A stretch of DNA of 64,000 nt from Eucalyptus grandis (lineage: Eukaryota; Streptophyta; Magnoliopsida; Myrtales; Myrtaceae). The stretch is taken from positions 21,630,520 to 21,694,519 of the forward strand of contig NC_052615.1 in the NCBI RefSeq assembly GCF_016545825.1, read 5' to 3'. Below the pieces are notes generated by a model that saw nothing but the letters and a program-made list of their open reading frames with translations, had not been told where the DNA came from and searched no databases. Made by a program: the position numbers and the translations under genes. Below are positions 45,878 to 57,505 of the stretch, one piece after another (position 1 is the stretch's first letter; each line of letters opens with the position of its first letter).

Positions 45878-46754
45878 TCAAAGCAAAACGTACTTTCTAA
45901 TTTGTATCCACTTACAAATGAAACGAAAAACTAGACAGAGGAGTTTTTCTTTTTCCCTCACAATCCATCTTCACTAGCTCCTATGTCTAAGCCTTCTCCG
46001 TTTGAGTCTCACATCCAACTAAGCTGTTAGGTTAGATAGAACTTAGACACGATTGGCGTGCAGAAATACATAAACTATACCAAATATAATGCAGCAAGAC
46101 ACACTTAACTAATATATCAACACGAATCAACAAGTATCCAGCTATAATTTGATAATTGTGGCTTATTAACCAAAATGATATCTAGGTATACACTATATTC
46201 GTGCATGGAATGTTGTAATTATATCTTTGGTTTTGGCTTGCATTATTTCCACCTCATTTTCAGTTCCTAACACCGCTTTTTGCGTTGAATTGACTTAAGA
46301 TTATTATTATTTTCCTTTTTTTTCTTCTTTTTCTTTTGTGAGAAAATTATTCACATTCCTTTCAAGTAACTTTTTTTTTCACCCTAATTGCTTCTTCCAC
46401 TCCCATTATGTTTAACATTTCCTTCATGTTTGTCTTCTTCTGAACTTATTTTCCATTGTTGTAATATGAGCAAGCACTAATCATGGATTAGATTAAGGAA
46501 ATGTTAGTTTTATTTGCAAATTATTTACTTTAAATTCCTACATTATCGTCACGATCATGAAGTTTTTGACTTTGATATCATGTTTAATATATGCATTATA
46601 CACAATTTAATCATTTTTCATTATAATTTTTTTTTTTTTGTATTGTAGTTACTAAGGAAGACAATATTAATTTTTGCTTAAATATGTTTGTATTGATGAA
46701 ACTATGAATGGAGAACAACAATTACTCATGTCAACAAGTCCATTTAAAACTTTA
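45878..46754. other. Intergenic AT-rich stretch
   Basis: No supported gene. Poly-T runs occur near 46,317 and 46,627. Confidence 0.5.
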
Positions 46755-46985
46755 ACCGAGAGGATTCTGTGAGTAGTGTGCGAATGCATCTTCTTGCTCA
46801 AGGTTATGTTGTCTCTATAAAAAAGTCAAAGAGAGACAAATATGTTCTTGGTTGTGATAGAGAAGGTATTTATTGTGATTGACATAATATTTTTTATTGA
46901 ATGTAAGTGAAGAAAGACTGGATTTCGTTTTATTGACTGTCCTTTCAAAGTATGTTGTTATAAACAGAAGAACTAATCAAGATCA
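46755..46985 (+). pseudogene. FAR1/MULE-type DNA-binding domain fragment
   Basis: One frame reads RMHLLAQGYVVSIKKSKRDK then YVLGCDREGIYCD. After a stop and shift it continues KTGFRFIDCPFKVCCYK. This matches the WRKY-GCM1-like zinc-binding domain at the start of FAR1-family and Mutator-like transposase proteins (GF..IKRS..KY..LGCDRGG and RKTGS..I.CPF patterns). Only about 75 residues remain, with two stops, and the transposase and SWIM domains are absent. It is a decayed piece of a transposase or of a FAR1-like gene. Confidence 0.65.
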
Positions 46986-47362
46986 CTCGAAATATTTGAT
47001 GCATCACACAATAAATAATAAAAAATTTGACTATTAGATTTACTGAATAAAATGAAAATTGAGTAGTTAAGATACATGGATTAGAACATAATGGCACATA
47101 TTAAAATTATAATTAAACTGAATGCATACTAAATCCTAATAAAAAAATATATAACTCATTAACCCAATAATTAGCTTTTTTTGGCCAAATAATTAGTTAG
47201 TTATCTACCAAATAATTGTTTTATGGAAACGAGGAACATAAATTTTATTTCAAATGGAGAAAGAAAAGGAAAAAAAAAAAAGCCAAACAAGAAGAAAAGA
47301 AAGAAAGCAATAATTTTAAATCAAGAGTAGGTCCCATTTTTAACCTTAATAAGTGTTGCTTG
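46986..47362. other. Intergenic AT-rich stretch
   Basis: No gene seen. An A-rich run at 47,262-47,305 gives a Lys-rich frame of no significance. Confidence 0.45.
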
Positions 47363-47367
47363 AGAGG

Positions 47368-48186
47368 TGATGCGGGAGCATCCAACGTAGCTCTATCAAC
47401 CAACTCAGAACCATTGATGTTTATCCAAGCCAAGAAAGAAATTGAGCAATATGTGCTTTGATGGATCATTTTGAATGAATAATGTTAATTACTTATCAAT
47501 ACTTGGTGGTATATCAATAACATGCCATTTTAGACGTCTTGCATGACCAATTGATGAAGTTTCAGAAGGATTATTTTTTGGTCAAGGGAGAAGCACAAAT
47601 TTTGGAAGGCTAAAGGTTCACTAATGCAGTTAAAAAATGCAGAAGGCCAAAGGTTGAACAATGCGATTCAAGAATACAGAAAGCTAAAGGTTCAAGAATG
47701 CGTAAAGCCAAAGGTTCAAAATGCAAGTTCCCGTACTACTAAATACATTTCATAAGTTCCTAGGTGTCTTTATTGTTATATAGTTCAAGAGTTGAAGGTT
47801 TTTCATAAGTTCCTAGGTGTCTTTATTGTTATGTAGTTCAAGAGTCGATGGTTTAAGCTCCTAGGTCATTAAAGTTTGTTGGTGGTGAGCCAAGAACTTT
47901 ATCCTTGGCTAGTGGAATCTTTAGACTTTGGTGGTGAGCATCTCCTATCCCGAAGTACTTTAACCTTGGCTAGTGGAAGCTTTAGGCCTTGGTGGTCAAC
48001 TTCGTAGGTCTTGATCCTCATCCTCGGTTGGTGGCATGGCCTTTATACCTTTGAAGGAGATCGTTCTATCTTTTCTTTTTCTTTTTTTTTTTGTTTCTTC
48101 ACTGTATACACTACTCCATAAACTTAACCACAAAATTCCCCTCTGAAAAATTTATGTTCTGAAATCATTCACCCCATCACGCATCA
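47368..48186 (+). repeat. 5' LTR of the CRM-like 5' half element
   Basis: TGATGCGGGAGC...CACGCATCA, 819 bp. The boundary is set by the primer site six bases downstream. A TAAAGG...TTCAAGAA-type 24-bp repeat is present in about five degenerate copies near 47,605-47,720. Confidence 0.9.
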
Positions 48187-48192
48187 AAAGAT

Positions 48193-48204
48193 TGGTATCA
48201 GAGC
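48193..48204 (+). other. Primer-binding site, initiator tRNA-Met
   Basis: TGGTATCAGAGC, an exact match to the common plant initiator-Met primer site, six bases after the LTR. Confidence 0.9.
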
Positions 48205-48258
48205 TCAAAGTTCAACTCAGTTGAGTGATTCCTTTCTTTCTTCTATTACAAATTCCTT

Positions 48259-49490
48259 ATGGATGATCAAGTTCCAAGAGGCTTGACTTTAGAGCAAGCA
48301 CACAACGAAAGACGAGATCACGCAATCCAAAATCTTCAACAACAAATGGAGCGAGTCCTCAATCTTCTAGAGAATCCGGCGAGACATGGATAGCCAGCAA
48401 GGCGTCCCAATGAATGGCATCGGTGTGATGATTCTGAATCTCGTCAAAATTCCAATGGTGTTTCCAAGTCCCATTTGGAGACAACAGAACGATTTCGCAC
48501 TCTAGTGATTCTGAATCTCAAATTCGAGGACGAAGAAGAAGAGGGAGGCATAAGGATAATGAAAGAGACATTACAGTGGAGGTCCTTGAGTTTGACGGTA
48601 ATCTCAATCTCGACGATTTTGTGGATTGGCTACACACAACTGAACGAATGTTTGACTTCAAGTCCTATTCGGATGACAAGAAATGTAAGGTTGCTGTCCT
48701 AAAGCTGACCAAATATGCTTCTCTATGGTGGGAGAATCTAAAGCATCAATGAGGAAGGGAAGGAAAAGGCTGAATCAAGTCTTGGGAAAAACTTAAGAAG
48801 TTGATGAAGAAGAGGTTCTTGCTCGACAACTATAAGCAAGATCTCTTCCTCAAACTAAATTTCCTAAGACAACAAGGGATGAGCGTTGAAGAATACATTC
48901 GTGAGTTTGAACAACTCAATATGAGGAGTGAAGTTCTAGAAGTTCCTAAGCAAACCATTGCTCGTTTCCTTGGCAGCATGAATCGAGAAATTGTTTTTTT
49001 TTTTTTTTTGGTGAAATGAATCGAGAAATTGTTGATATGGTTGAAATTCAACCTTATTGGTCCTTTGAAGACATATACAAGTTAGCCATAAAAAGTCGAA
49101 AAACAATTGAAGAGCAAGAGGTTTTCCTCTAGAACCTCAACAAAGGCGACATCCTCTTTTAAGGGTGCTTCCTCAAGCAAGGGCAAGAGTACGTCGACAA
49201 AAGACAGAGGCAAGGGAAAAATTTCTGAGCTTTCCAAACAAGTCCAAAAGAAGTTTGAAGGCGATGCAAGGAAATGCTTTAAGTGCCATGGTTTTGGGCA
49301 TTACAAGAAAATTGTCCAAATCGGAGAGTTATGACTCTTCAAGAAATTGAGGAGATCAATTTGGCGCTTCAAAAGGCGGAGGGTAATCAAGACCAAAATA
49401 TTTCTAAGTTTGATCGGGAAGGAGAAGTTGTGGAGAAAGCCGATGGTGGCGAGTTATTAATCATCCAAAAGAGCATTGCATATTGAAGTT
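48259..49490 (+). pseudogene. gag: CRM-like gag, broken
   Basis: The start at 48,259 gives MDDQVPRGLTLEQAHNERRD and a short coiled coil (NLQQQMERVLNLLENP), then a TAG. Other frames carry ITVEVLEFDGNLNLDDFVDW, KVAVLKLTKYASLWWENLK, LLDNYKQDLFLKLNFLRQQG and EYIREFEQLNMRSEV, the Retrotrans_gag core. The zinc knuckle is CFKCHGFGHYKK, then a frameshift, then CPNR, so CX2CX4HX4C is split. A 38-bp net insertion lies at about 48,996-49,033. At least four disruptions. Confidence 0.85.
48978..49033 (-). mobile_element. Minute retroposon insertion: poly-T block inside an 18-bp target duplication
   Basis: ATGAATCGAGAAATTGTT occurs at 48,978-48,995 and again at 49,016-49,033. Between them are 14 T and GGTGAA. 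On the minus strand this is TTCACC followed by poly-A, flanked by an 18-bp duplication. That is the signature of a severely 5'-truncated LINE- or SINE-type insertion on the minus strand. Confidence 0.7.
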
Positions 49491-49850
49491 TCTCCTGATA
49501 AAGAGCAAAGGGAGAATATATTTCACACTTGGTTCAGTATTAATAGAAAGGTGTGTTCGGTGATCATTGATGGTGGGAGCTGCACCAATGTTGCTTCGAC
49601 AACTCTTGTCGACAAGCTAAAGCTTCCAACAACGAAACATCGTCAACCATACAAGCTCAATGGCTCAATCAAGGGAATGAACTCAAGGTAACCAAACGCA
49701 TTCTCATATCCTTTTCAATTGGGAAGAACTATCGAGATGAGGTTGTATGTGATGTGATTTTTATGGAGGCATGTCACTTGTTATTGGGTAGACCGTGGCA
49801 ATTTGATATAAATGCCATGCATGATGGTTGGAAAAACACACTCTTTTCAT
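49491..49850 (+). pseudogene. CRM-like aspartic protease, broken
   Basis: ORF 49,476-49,691 reads IFHTWFSINRKVCSVIIDGG SCTNVAS, with the catalytic Asp in D-G-G-S, a form common in plant chromovirus proteases. A shift near 49,685 is followed by KRILISFSIGKNYRDEVVCD and CHLLLGRPWQFDINAMHDG, the conserved LLGRPW end. The protease would release the polyprotein parts. One indel and later stops break the link to RT. Confidence 0.85.
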
Positions 49851-50050
49851 AAGGAACAATAATACATTACTCTTTTACCCTTGAATCCTTCTTTGATACA
49901 TAATAATCAACCTAGGGAGGGAAACACTTGGAAGGAAAATCTGTTCTTGAGTGAGACACGGGTTTAGAGAGCCATTAGCAAACAAAAGAATGTATTTGCT
50001 TTGCTTGTAGTCGAGAAAAAGAGTGAGATAGAGGGACCCATACATCCAAA

Positions 50051-50692
50051 ATGCATTGCTTGTTGAAGGAATTTGCAGATGTGTTCCCGGAGGATTTGAC
50101 ACCCGGATTACCTCCCATAAGAGGTATTGAGCATCAAATTGATTTGATCCCCGGTGCTCCACTACCAAACAAGCCAGCTTATCGATGCAATCAAGAGGAA
50201 ACAAAGGAGTTGCAAAGACTAGTCGATGAACTTATCGTCAAAGGATACATCCAAGAAAGCATGAGTCCCTGTTCTGTTTCGGCTCTACTTGTACCTAAGA
50301 AGGATGGTACATACTGAATGTGTGTTGATAGCCGGGCCATCAACAACCTCACCATTAAGTATAGGTACCCTATACCTAGACTCGATGATATGCTTGACGA
50401 ATTATATGGATCTTCTGTGTTTTCAAAGATAGATTTGCGGAATGGTTATCATCAAATCAGAATGCGAGAAGGTGATGAATGGAAGACGGCTTTCAAGGCC
50501 AAAGGAGGCCTTTATGAGTGGGTGGTTATGCCATTCGGATTATCTAATGTCCCGAGTACCTTCATGAGATTTATGAACGCGGTTCTTTGTTCTTTTATTG
50601 GTCAATTTGTCATTGTTTATTTCGACGATATTCTTGTTTATAGCAGGAATGAGGAGGAGCATATCTCTCATTTAAAACGGGTCTTTAATTGA
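50051..50692 (+). pseudogene. CRM-like reverse transcriptase, truncated
   Basis: One frame, interrupted once by TGA at 50,315-50,317. It has LLKEFADVFPEDLTPGLPPI, KKDGTY then [53 protein letters not shown] and the catalytic box [12 protein letters not shown]. All RT motifs up to and including the FDD box remain. The frame ends at HLKRVFN where an inverted LTR piece starts, so the thumb and everything after it are lost at this site. Confidence 0.92.
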
Positions 50693-52329
50693 TGCGTGAT
50701 GGGGCGAGTGATTCGAGAACGGAGACTTTTTTGAGGGGATTTTTGTGGTTAAGTGTATGGAGTAGTGTATACGGTAAAGAAACAAAGAGGAATAAGAAAG
50801 ATAGAACGATCTCCTCTCAAGGTATAAAACCGAGGATGGGATCGAGATCTACGAAGTTCACCACCAAGGCCTAAAGTGATGCGAGAGCATCCAACGTAGC
50901 TCCATCGACCAACTCAGAACCATCAATGCTTATCCAAGCCAATAAAGAAGTTGGGCATTATGTGCTTCAATGGATCATTTTTAATGAATAATGTTAATTA
51001 CTTATCAGTACTTTGTGGTATATCAATAACTATCAATGGGAGGCTATTTTAGATATTTTGTATGACCAATTGATTAAGTTTCAGGAGGATTATTTTCTGG
51101 TCAATGGAGCAGCACGAATTTTTGGAAGGCTAAAAGGTTCAAGAATACGGAAAGCTAAAGGTTCAAAAATGCGGAAGGCCAAAGATTAAATGCATTTAGT
51201 TCCCGTGTTAGTAAGGCCTTTTCTTAAGTTCCTACATGTATTTATTTTTGTAGCTCAAGAGTCGAACGTTTAAGTTCCTAGGTCATTAAAGTTGGTTTTA
51301 ATATTTCCTAAGGCTAAAATCGTCCTATAAATAGGGAAAACTATCCAAAGTATGGGAGATACGAATTTTATGAATGAAAATGGTGAGATTTCCTCTGTTT
51401 GAGTGAACTCCTTCGGAGAGTCGATAACTCAGTTCAGTTTCTTTATCCTTGTATATGAGGAAGAAACGAAAAGGAATAAGAAAAGATGGAATGATCTCTT
51501 TCCAAGGTATAAAGGCTACGGCACCAACTAAGGATGAGGATCGAGATTTACGAAGTTCATCACCAAGGCCTAAAGCTTCCACCAGCTAAGGATAAAGGAC
51601 TTCGGGATAGGAGAAGCTCACCACCAAGGCCTAATGATTCCACTAGCCAAGGAGTGATTATGCTCCAAGTATAAAAAGATCGAAATGAGTTATCCACTCT
51701 CCGAAGGAGTTCACTCCAAGCAGAGGAAATCTCACCATTTTCATTGATCAAATTCATATCTCCCATACATTGGATAGTTTTCCCCTATTTATAGGAGAAT
51801 TTTAGCCTTAGGAATATTCAAAACAGACTTTAATGACCTAGGAACTTAAACGTTCGACTCTTGAGCTACATAAAAATAATAACACCTAGGAACTTAAGAA
51901 AAGCCTTTATTAACACGGGAACTAAATTCCTTTAATCTTCAGCCTTCTTCATTCTTGAAGCTTTAGCTTTTCGTATTCTTGAACTGTATTCTTGAACCTT
52001 TGACTTTCCATATTCTTGAACCGCATTCGTGAACCTTTGACTTTCCATATTCTTGAACTGTATTTGTGAACCTTTAGCCTTCTCAAAATTCGTGCTCCTC
52101 CCATGACTAGAAAATAATCCTCCTGAAATTTCATCAATTGGTCATACAAGACATCTAAATTGGCCTCCCATTGATAGTTATCGATATACTACAAAATACC
52201 GTTAAGTAATTAACATTATTCATTCAAAATGATCCATTGAAGCACATAATGCCCAATTTCTTTATTGGCTTAGATAAGCATCGATGGTTTCGAGTTGGTT
52301 GATTGAGCTATGTTGTATGCTCCCGCATC
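50693..52329. repeat. Three CRM-like LTR pieces in head-to-head arrangement
   Basis: 50,693-50,876 is the LTR 3' end on the minus strand (starts TGATGCGTGATGGGG). 50,879-51,451 is an LTR start on the plus strand (TGATGCGAGAGC) cut after CTTTATCCTTG. 51,452-52,329 is a nearly full LTR on the minus strand, ending GCTCCCGCATCA. The second and third pieces form an inverted repeat with arms of about 570-640 bp and a spacer of about 240 bp. Small ORFs here are LTR sequence. Confidence 0.85.
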
Positions 52330-52480
52330 AACTTCACTTGAAGAAGGAGAGATTTCCATTTCGAAGAAAAACAAGCTCATGCCTAGAGCTGATGGTCCCT
52401 TTAAAGTTATTGAGTGAATTAGTGACAATGCATACAAGATTGACATTCCTGGAGAATTTGGAGTTTCGGCAACATTCAAC
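52330..52480 (+). pseudogene. CRM-like integrase C-terminal fragment
   Basis: About 150 bp nearly identical to 59,990-60,138 (words CATGCCTAGAGCTGA and GGTCCCTTTAAAGTTATT). It encodes the integrase tail F-P-F-R-R-K...G-P-F-K-V-I in a damaged frame. It abuts a minus-strand LTR on the left, so it is not in its normal place relative to that LTR. Confidence 0.85.
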
Positions 52481-52765
52481 GCAAGAACTGAAGCAGTTTT
52501 CAAATCACGAAGATAAATAATTTCTTCTCGTTCCCCTACTAAAGTGTAAGAGGATAAAGCATTTTGTTCACATATATGTGCCTGGTAGAACTTGAGTCTA
52601 TCATCCATTCTTTCACATTGGCCAAAATATTAACTTCTGAAATGACAACATTAATTACATCATTTGAATGAATCATTTGCGTCAACCAAGTCGACTTTAA
52701 GTTGAGTGTGAATGCAATAACCATATCATGGAAGAAAATCAGAGAACATCTTAGAATAACCAATG
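52481..52765 (-). pseudogene. Copia protease fragment
   Basis: The minus strand reads NVKEWMIDSSSTRHI and, after a shift, TLVGEREEIIYLRDLKTA. This matches the plant copia protease region (W-x-x-D-[ST]-G-A-x-R-H-I and VGEGEE..YLGDSRT patterns). Gly-Ala of the active site is Ser-Ser here, so it could not be active. Neither gag nor integrase of this element is present. Confidence 0.6.
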
Positions 52766-53560
52766 CTCCTGAATCGTTTCATTATCATTTCACATCTTTA
52801 TTCAAAAATGGATGCTCGCAATTCATCACAGATTGGGTTATTAGCTGGCCTCAAGAATGCACATCTAATTAAAAACAAAATTTAGCAGGAGAACATAAAG
52901 AAACTAAGGACCAATGGAAAACTGCTCTTAGTAAGATAGGCAGAAAATCCTTAGAATGCATCAATTTCTGGTACTAAAGTCATGCGTACTAAACAAATCA
53001 CAAACTTGAGAGAAGATTAGCTCTAGAGAATGATTTTACCTAACACTTGATCAATTTCTTTTGTGTTGATGCTTGCTAAGGCCATATTCGTCATGCACAT
53101 GCGGAAATGTGAATAAACGACTCCCTAGACAAACAACAGCTGGAAGATTGTGACATACATCACATAGAACACAATGATATATATTATAACTACTTTTACA
53201 TGCCCTTTCTCTATGGTCCCTTTTTTTCTTTTTTTTGCATCACATAGGCTAGAGGAAAATCCTATCTCCTCTAGCATGATTGCAGCTCCCAAAACTGACA
53301 AAAGATTTCCATACCTACACGACTGCAAGATGTGGGGTGAGTTTTGGGGAAATTCAGTAATTAAAATTCCTAGTTCTTTACTAGGAAAGCATCTCATAAT
53401 CAAAACCTAGCAAATATAGCACTTGCAAATCTATTGCCACCTCTCGATTATCTGCATGTGATCCACATTCAACTTACCAAATCAGTCGTTTCACCAAACA
53501 AGTTTATCAATAGCACATAGTAACATGTTCAATAAGTTCATTAACCATATAAACGATTCT
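52766..53560. other. Intergenic stretch, no feature supported
   Basis: Overlapping ORFs on both strands at 53,125-53,410 show no motif. No RNA or repeat recognised. Confidence 0.4.
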
Positions 53561-53565
53561 TCCCA

Positions 53566-53815
53566 TACTTTCAGGGGCATCTAGCCACGGGCTGGGCATC
53601 CAGCCTCAAGCTAGGCATCCCATGCACTCAATGGGCTTTCCATACTTTTAGGGGCTTCCTGGCTCAACCAAGGCATTCGGCCATCACGTCAAGAATCCCA
53701 CACTTTCAAGGGCTTCCTAGCACAACTAGGGCATCCGGCCATCGACCTAGACATCCCATACTTTTTGGGGCTTCTTGGCTCAACTAGGGTATCCCGCTCA
53801 ATGAACGAGACATCG
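53566..53815. repeat. Degenerate tandem repeat, unit about 60-75 bp
   Basis: CATACTTTCAGGGGC-type words recur near 53,566, 53,640, 53,698 and 53,757. Each is followed by a CTTCCTGGCTCAAC-like word and GGCATCCGGCCATC. About four imperfect copies. Confidence 0.65.
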
Positions 53816-56092
53816 CCACCAACGCTACGTGACAACGAGCGCTTTTTCCTCTTTAAGTGCACATGCATAAGTGCATCACACAAGTCCGTTTTTATGTTTT
53901 CTCTTAGCCGAGACATGTATGGCCCGAAGGCATGCTCATTCATTCGTGTATACAATGAGTCCCCGCACTAAACTAATAAACATGCCGGGAAATGATCCTT
54001 GCTCCGCAACTTGAACAAATCACTTAATGTCGCTCCCCGCACCGAACAAGGTTCGAAAATGACACGCCTCAATGCTGGTCCAAGACCTCAAGGCTTGGGT
54101 GCACCTCGATTTAGTGACGATCCCAAGCTTGATGGACCTCGGCTCCAACTCGATGTGAACATACCACATATCGTGGATGACCCTCAACTCTTGGTTTGAT
54201 TCAACATCAAGTGCAAGGTCTCCGCATCAAATCGAACCCGAGAATTGGTACCCTTTCGTGCCTTGCCAAGATCTCGTGGATTTTGGCGACTTCCATATCG
54301 ATCAAGGTTTAGAATCAACATGCCTTGATGTCGATTTAGGACCTTGCGGCCTAGGGCAATCCCCGCACCAAGCGAGATTTGGAACAAGTACATAATTTAG
54401 GCCGATTGAAGGCCTTATGGTTTGGACAGCCTTGACTCTCGATGAACTCAATCTGAGCTAACCTCGGCTTCATTTCCAAATGTACATGACACAAGTACAT
54501 GGCCAAACATAATTACAAGTAAAATCAAATAAAAGAGACACACCACCCACAGCTTGACGAGTGAGCACCTAGCTAGCCTTAACAATGAAATCTACCTTCT
54601 AAGAGGAGAAAGAGGAACCTTACTTAACGGGGCGATGGTGGAAGGCCAAGAGAAAGGAGAAGGGGGCAGAGGAAATGGATGACGAGCGTAGGAAAATGAG
54701 GAAGGGCTCCTCCTATTTATACTACTCGGCGTCATCATTATCAATCCATTCCAAATTCTCCAAGTGGCCCACCTAGAAAACTTAGGTGGCAAGCCTAAGT
54801 TGCAAGGTGTCATGCCTATTTTAAAATGTGGCACACCTAATGGCCTAATGTAATGATTGGAGACTTACTTGTTCCATTCCTATTGGACAATTTATATATT
54901 GCCATAATGACTTGGCCTACTTGTTCTCTATGGAAAATCTTATGGTAATGATGACCATATCTTTCATGTACACCTAAGCCAATAACTCACTATTCTCATT
55001 AAATGTTTAGACTTAGTTAATCATGGGGTTTGGATATTTAGCACATGCCTAGATTCAAGAACTTGCTTTCTAAGTTTTGGGCTTCTAGGATATTCCACCA
55101 AGTTCTATTCTTATTGGTGAACCCACACCTCGCATTTAAAATGCATTTAATGAAGTTTAATGATAATGGCATCTAGGTTGCCAACTCAACATCTAGATTC
55201 GTAGGGCATTAATTGAGGGGTTTGGGTTTCGCTCTCCAATTGGTCCACGTGTACACCACCCTTTTCTTGCCCATCAAGAATGTCTACAACTCCCTTCATT
55301 AATGAGGGTGTTCTAGAGTTTTCTGCTATTTTATTATTTCCTTCCCTAATAAGGTGGTTTAGAGAATTTGATTGTCCAAATTGATTCCGGGGTTGAAGAA
55401 GGAATCATTAGGTAGACTTTGAAAAATTGAATCACGTACACCTGAGGATTGGCCATCACGTCCCATGCTCGTTGAACTGTTCCTTTGAATGGTCGATTCA
55501 AAGCTAATTGTAAGGCTACCCATGGCCTAGCACTAAGTCAAGGCATTCACGGACGTTAGAATTTATAATGGAATAGTTGGGTCTATCTCTTAGCTCATTC
55601 CAGTCGCCATTCAATCCACCGGTAGGGTTCATGGTCGGTGCATTACCAATCTACTATCGGACATCACCAATTTGAGATTCCTTTCAAATCACTAAGAATT
55701 AAATAGGGAATGATGCATTTTTATTGGAAAACAATCACATTTGATCAAGTCGGATCGTTCATGTATCAGTGTATAGCGGGGAATCACCCACAACCGGATA
55801 TTGTAACGGGGGTTTGACTCATGATCCTTCGCCGATCCAAAATTACCCCATCACCAATCCTCATGATCAAAAGTCATCTTATGAGCCGGTGATCGCATCC
55901 CCTCGGTATGGTTGATAGAAATTCATGGCCGACACCTCAACCAACTTGTGATTGGTCGATCGGTCGATCGGTCCATGAACGATCCTTTATTCCTTGCCGA
56001 TCGAACTGATCGATCCATGGCCAATAGCCCATGATCGATCCTTTTAGGAACTTATGGTCAATCCTTACAAGGTCGGAATCGAGGATGTTACA
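53816..56092 (-). repeat. LTR-like block of an unclassified gypsy element
   Basis: On the minus strand it begins TGTAACATCCTCGATTCCGA (from 56,092), a start seen in long LTRs of Tekay/Del-type elements. A TATA box in GTAGTATAAATAGGAGGAGC (near 54,715) is followed by a CT-rich leader. No primer site, second LTR or coding region was found, so the inner end is not fixed and may include the tandem repeat to its left. ORFs at 53,999-54,395 show no domain. Confidence 0.35.
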
Positions 56093-56598
56093 CATAAGAT
56101 CTTTCTTTATATTCCACATTGTAGAAAGAACAATGCTTTATGTAAAACCTAGTAAATAAATGGAAAGAAAAGAATGAAGTTCTTGTTTTGTTATGTTTTG
56201 ATTGTGATTTGGAGATCCTCTTTATAGGCAAATGAATGAGAGGATCAATAATGATACAATTCAAATCGAATCTTACAAAACCGTTACAAAATGATGGCTT
56301 TCAGATTTTAAAAACTATTCAAATATCCTACAAGGAGTTGCCATCATCTTGAGTGATATATTTATGGCAAAAAAATATTATTTGTTCATTCAACATTTCA
56401 ATTGGTTTGGTCCATTGCAAGTCATCATTTTGATTTGCTTCTCCATGTTTTTATGCTATTCCTGCTCATACAGAAATAATACCCAAAATTATTTTTTTCC
56501 TTATTATTATTATTATTATTATTATTATTTTAGTGTAGGGAAACTTGAAAAAGTTATTAAAAGTGAGACAAACCCACTTTTGGCTTAAATAAGTAGGA
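56093..56598. other. AT-rich stretch with (TTA)n
   Basis: No gene seen. A (TTA)n microsatellite lies at 56,501-56,532 inside a chance ORF. Confidence 0.5.
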
Positions 56599-56599
56599 G

Positions 56600-56985
56600 A
56601 CTACTGATGTTTGTGGCTAGAAAGTAAGCCAAGTTGTTTGTCCCGCTTTCATGCAAACAAGCACCAGCATTTATGTCGCATAGGTTGGGAGTGAGTGACC
56701 AGTACGAGGTGGATGTACTGTGAGACCGAAAGTGAGAGTGCGAAATTGTTATATGGTCCTAGTTTATGCCACGAAATCATGGCAAGTTGTTTGTCCCATT
56801 TTCATGGTCCAGAGCTCTAGCATTTATTACAGACCAAAAAAAATTCCTAGCATTTATTACCGACCAAAAAAATTCCCAGCATTTATTACCGACCAAAAAA
56901 ATTCCTAGCATTTATGCCTATAGATGTGAAGCAAGGGAGCGGTCAATGAGAGGCGACTGTACTGTGTGGGCGAAAGTGCGTTTAG
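56600..56985 (+). repeat. Direct duplication with an expanded 28-29 bp tandem repeat
   Basis: AAGTTGTTTGTCCC...TTTCATG recurs at about 56,630 and 56,781, and both copies end in a GGTGACTGTACTGTG / GATGTACTGTGAG-like word followed by CGAAAGTG. In the second copy the word AGCATTTATTACCGACCAAA is repeated about four times (56,818-56,915). The first copy has the AGCATTTAT word once. Confidence 0.75.
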
Positions 56986-57505
56986 CGGGAACGGCATGAA
57001 GTGAGCCTCTCTAGCGTGCATCCAAAGTGATCCTGTATTTGAGGTTTGTGACAATTGACAAGACACGATCCAGGCCAGTTATTGCATTCGAGTCTATTGT
57101 TATAATAAAGTACGACAACATCTTTCGACTCGACAAGTCACGGTTTTTGCCGCTTGGAATTTACTGGCAAGGAATCCAAACCCATCTGAGCACAAATGAA
57201 TCCAGCAACAGATAAAAAATGGCCATGATACTTATAAAATATGATCCAAAGATTCAGGAGAAAAGCAAGTATGTAAACCGTGACTCATATCCAAATGTGA
57301 GGTAGTGATCCATGATCATATCCATGGACCACGGATAACACTCTCGGATGCTGCTCAGAAATATTTAGTTTAACGACGTAAAATCCAGCACCTGAGTTTA
57401 TTGCTTTGAAAATCTTCCCCTGTAAACATAAGAAACACTAGCATACCACTTTTTGGAACCACTGTATGAGATATAGGATCTCAGAAATTAAAGAAGTCAA
57501 AGGAA
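56986..57505. other. Intergenic stretch
   Basis: No supported feature. The ORF at 57,027-57,215 has no motif. Confidence 0.4.

Larger units (their letters stand above)
47368..50692 (+). mobile_element. CRM-like gypsy element, 5' half
   Basis: LTR, primer site, gag, protease and most of RT in order. It breaks at 50,692 inside RT, where an inverted LTR piece begins. The upstream flank is AGAGG, and no matching partner can be assigned because the 3' end is lost. It belongs to the same family as the solo LTRs and the element at 58,080-61,144, but its LTR is clearly more diverged. Confidence 0.85.

Noticed and set aside
55950..56050. Cluster of GATCGATCGGTC words as a possible operator or replication origin
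   Set aside because: Short palindromic words in a probable LTR; nothing supports a specific function in a plant nuclear sequence.
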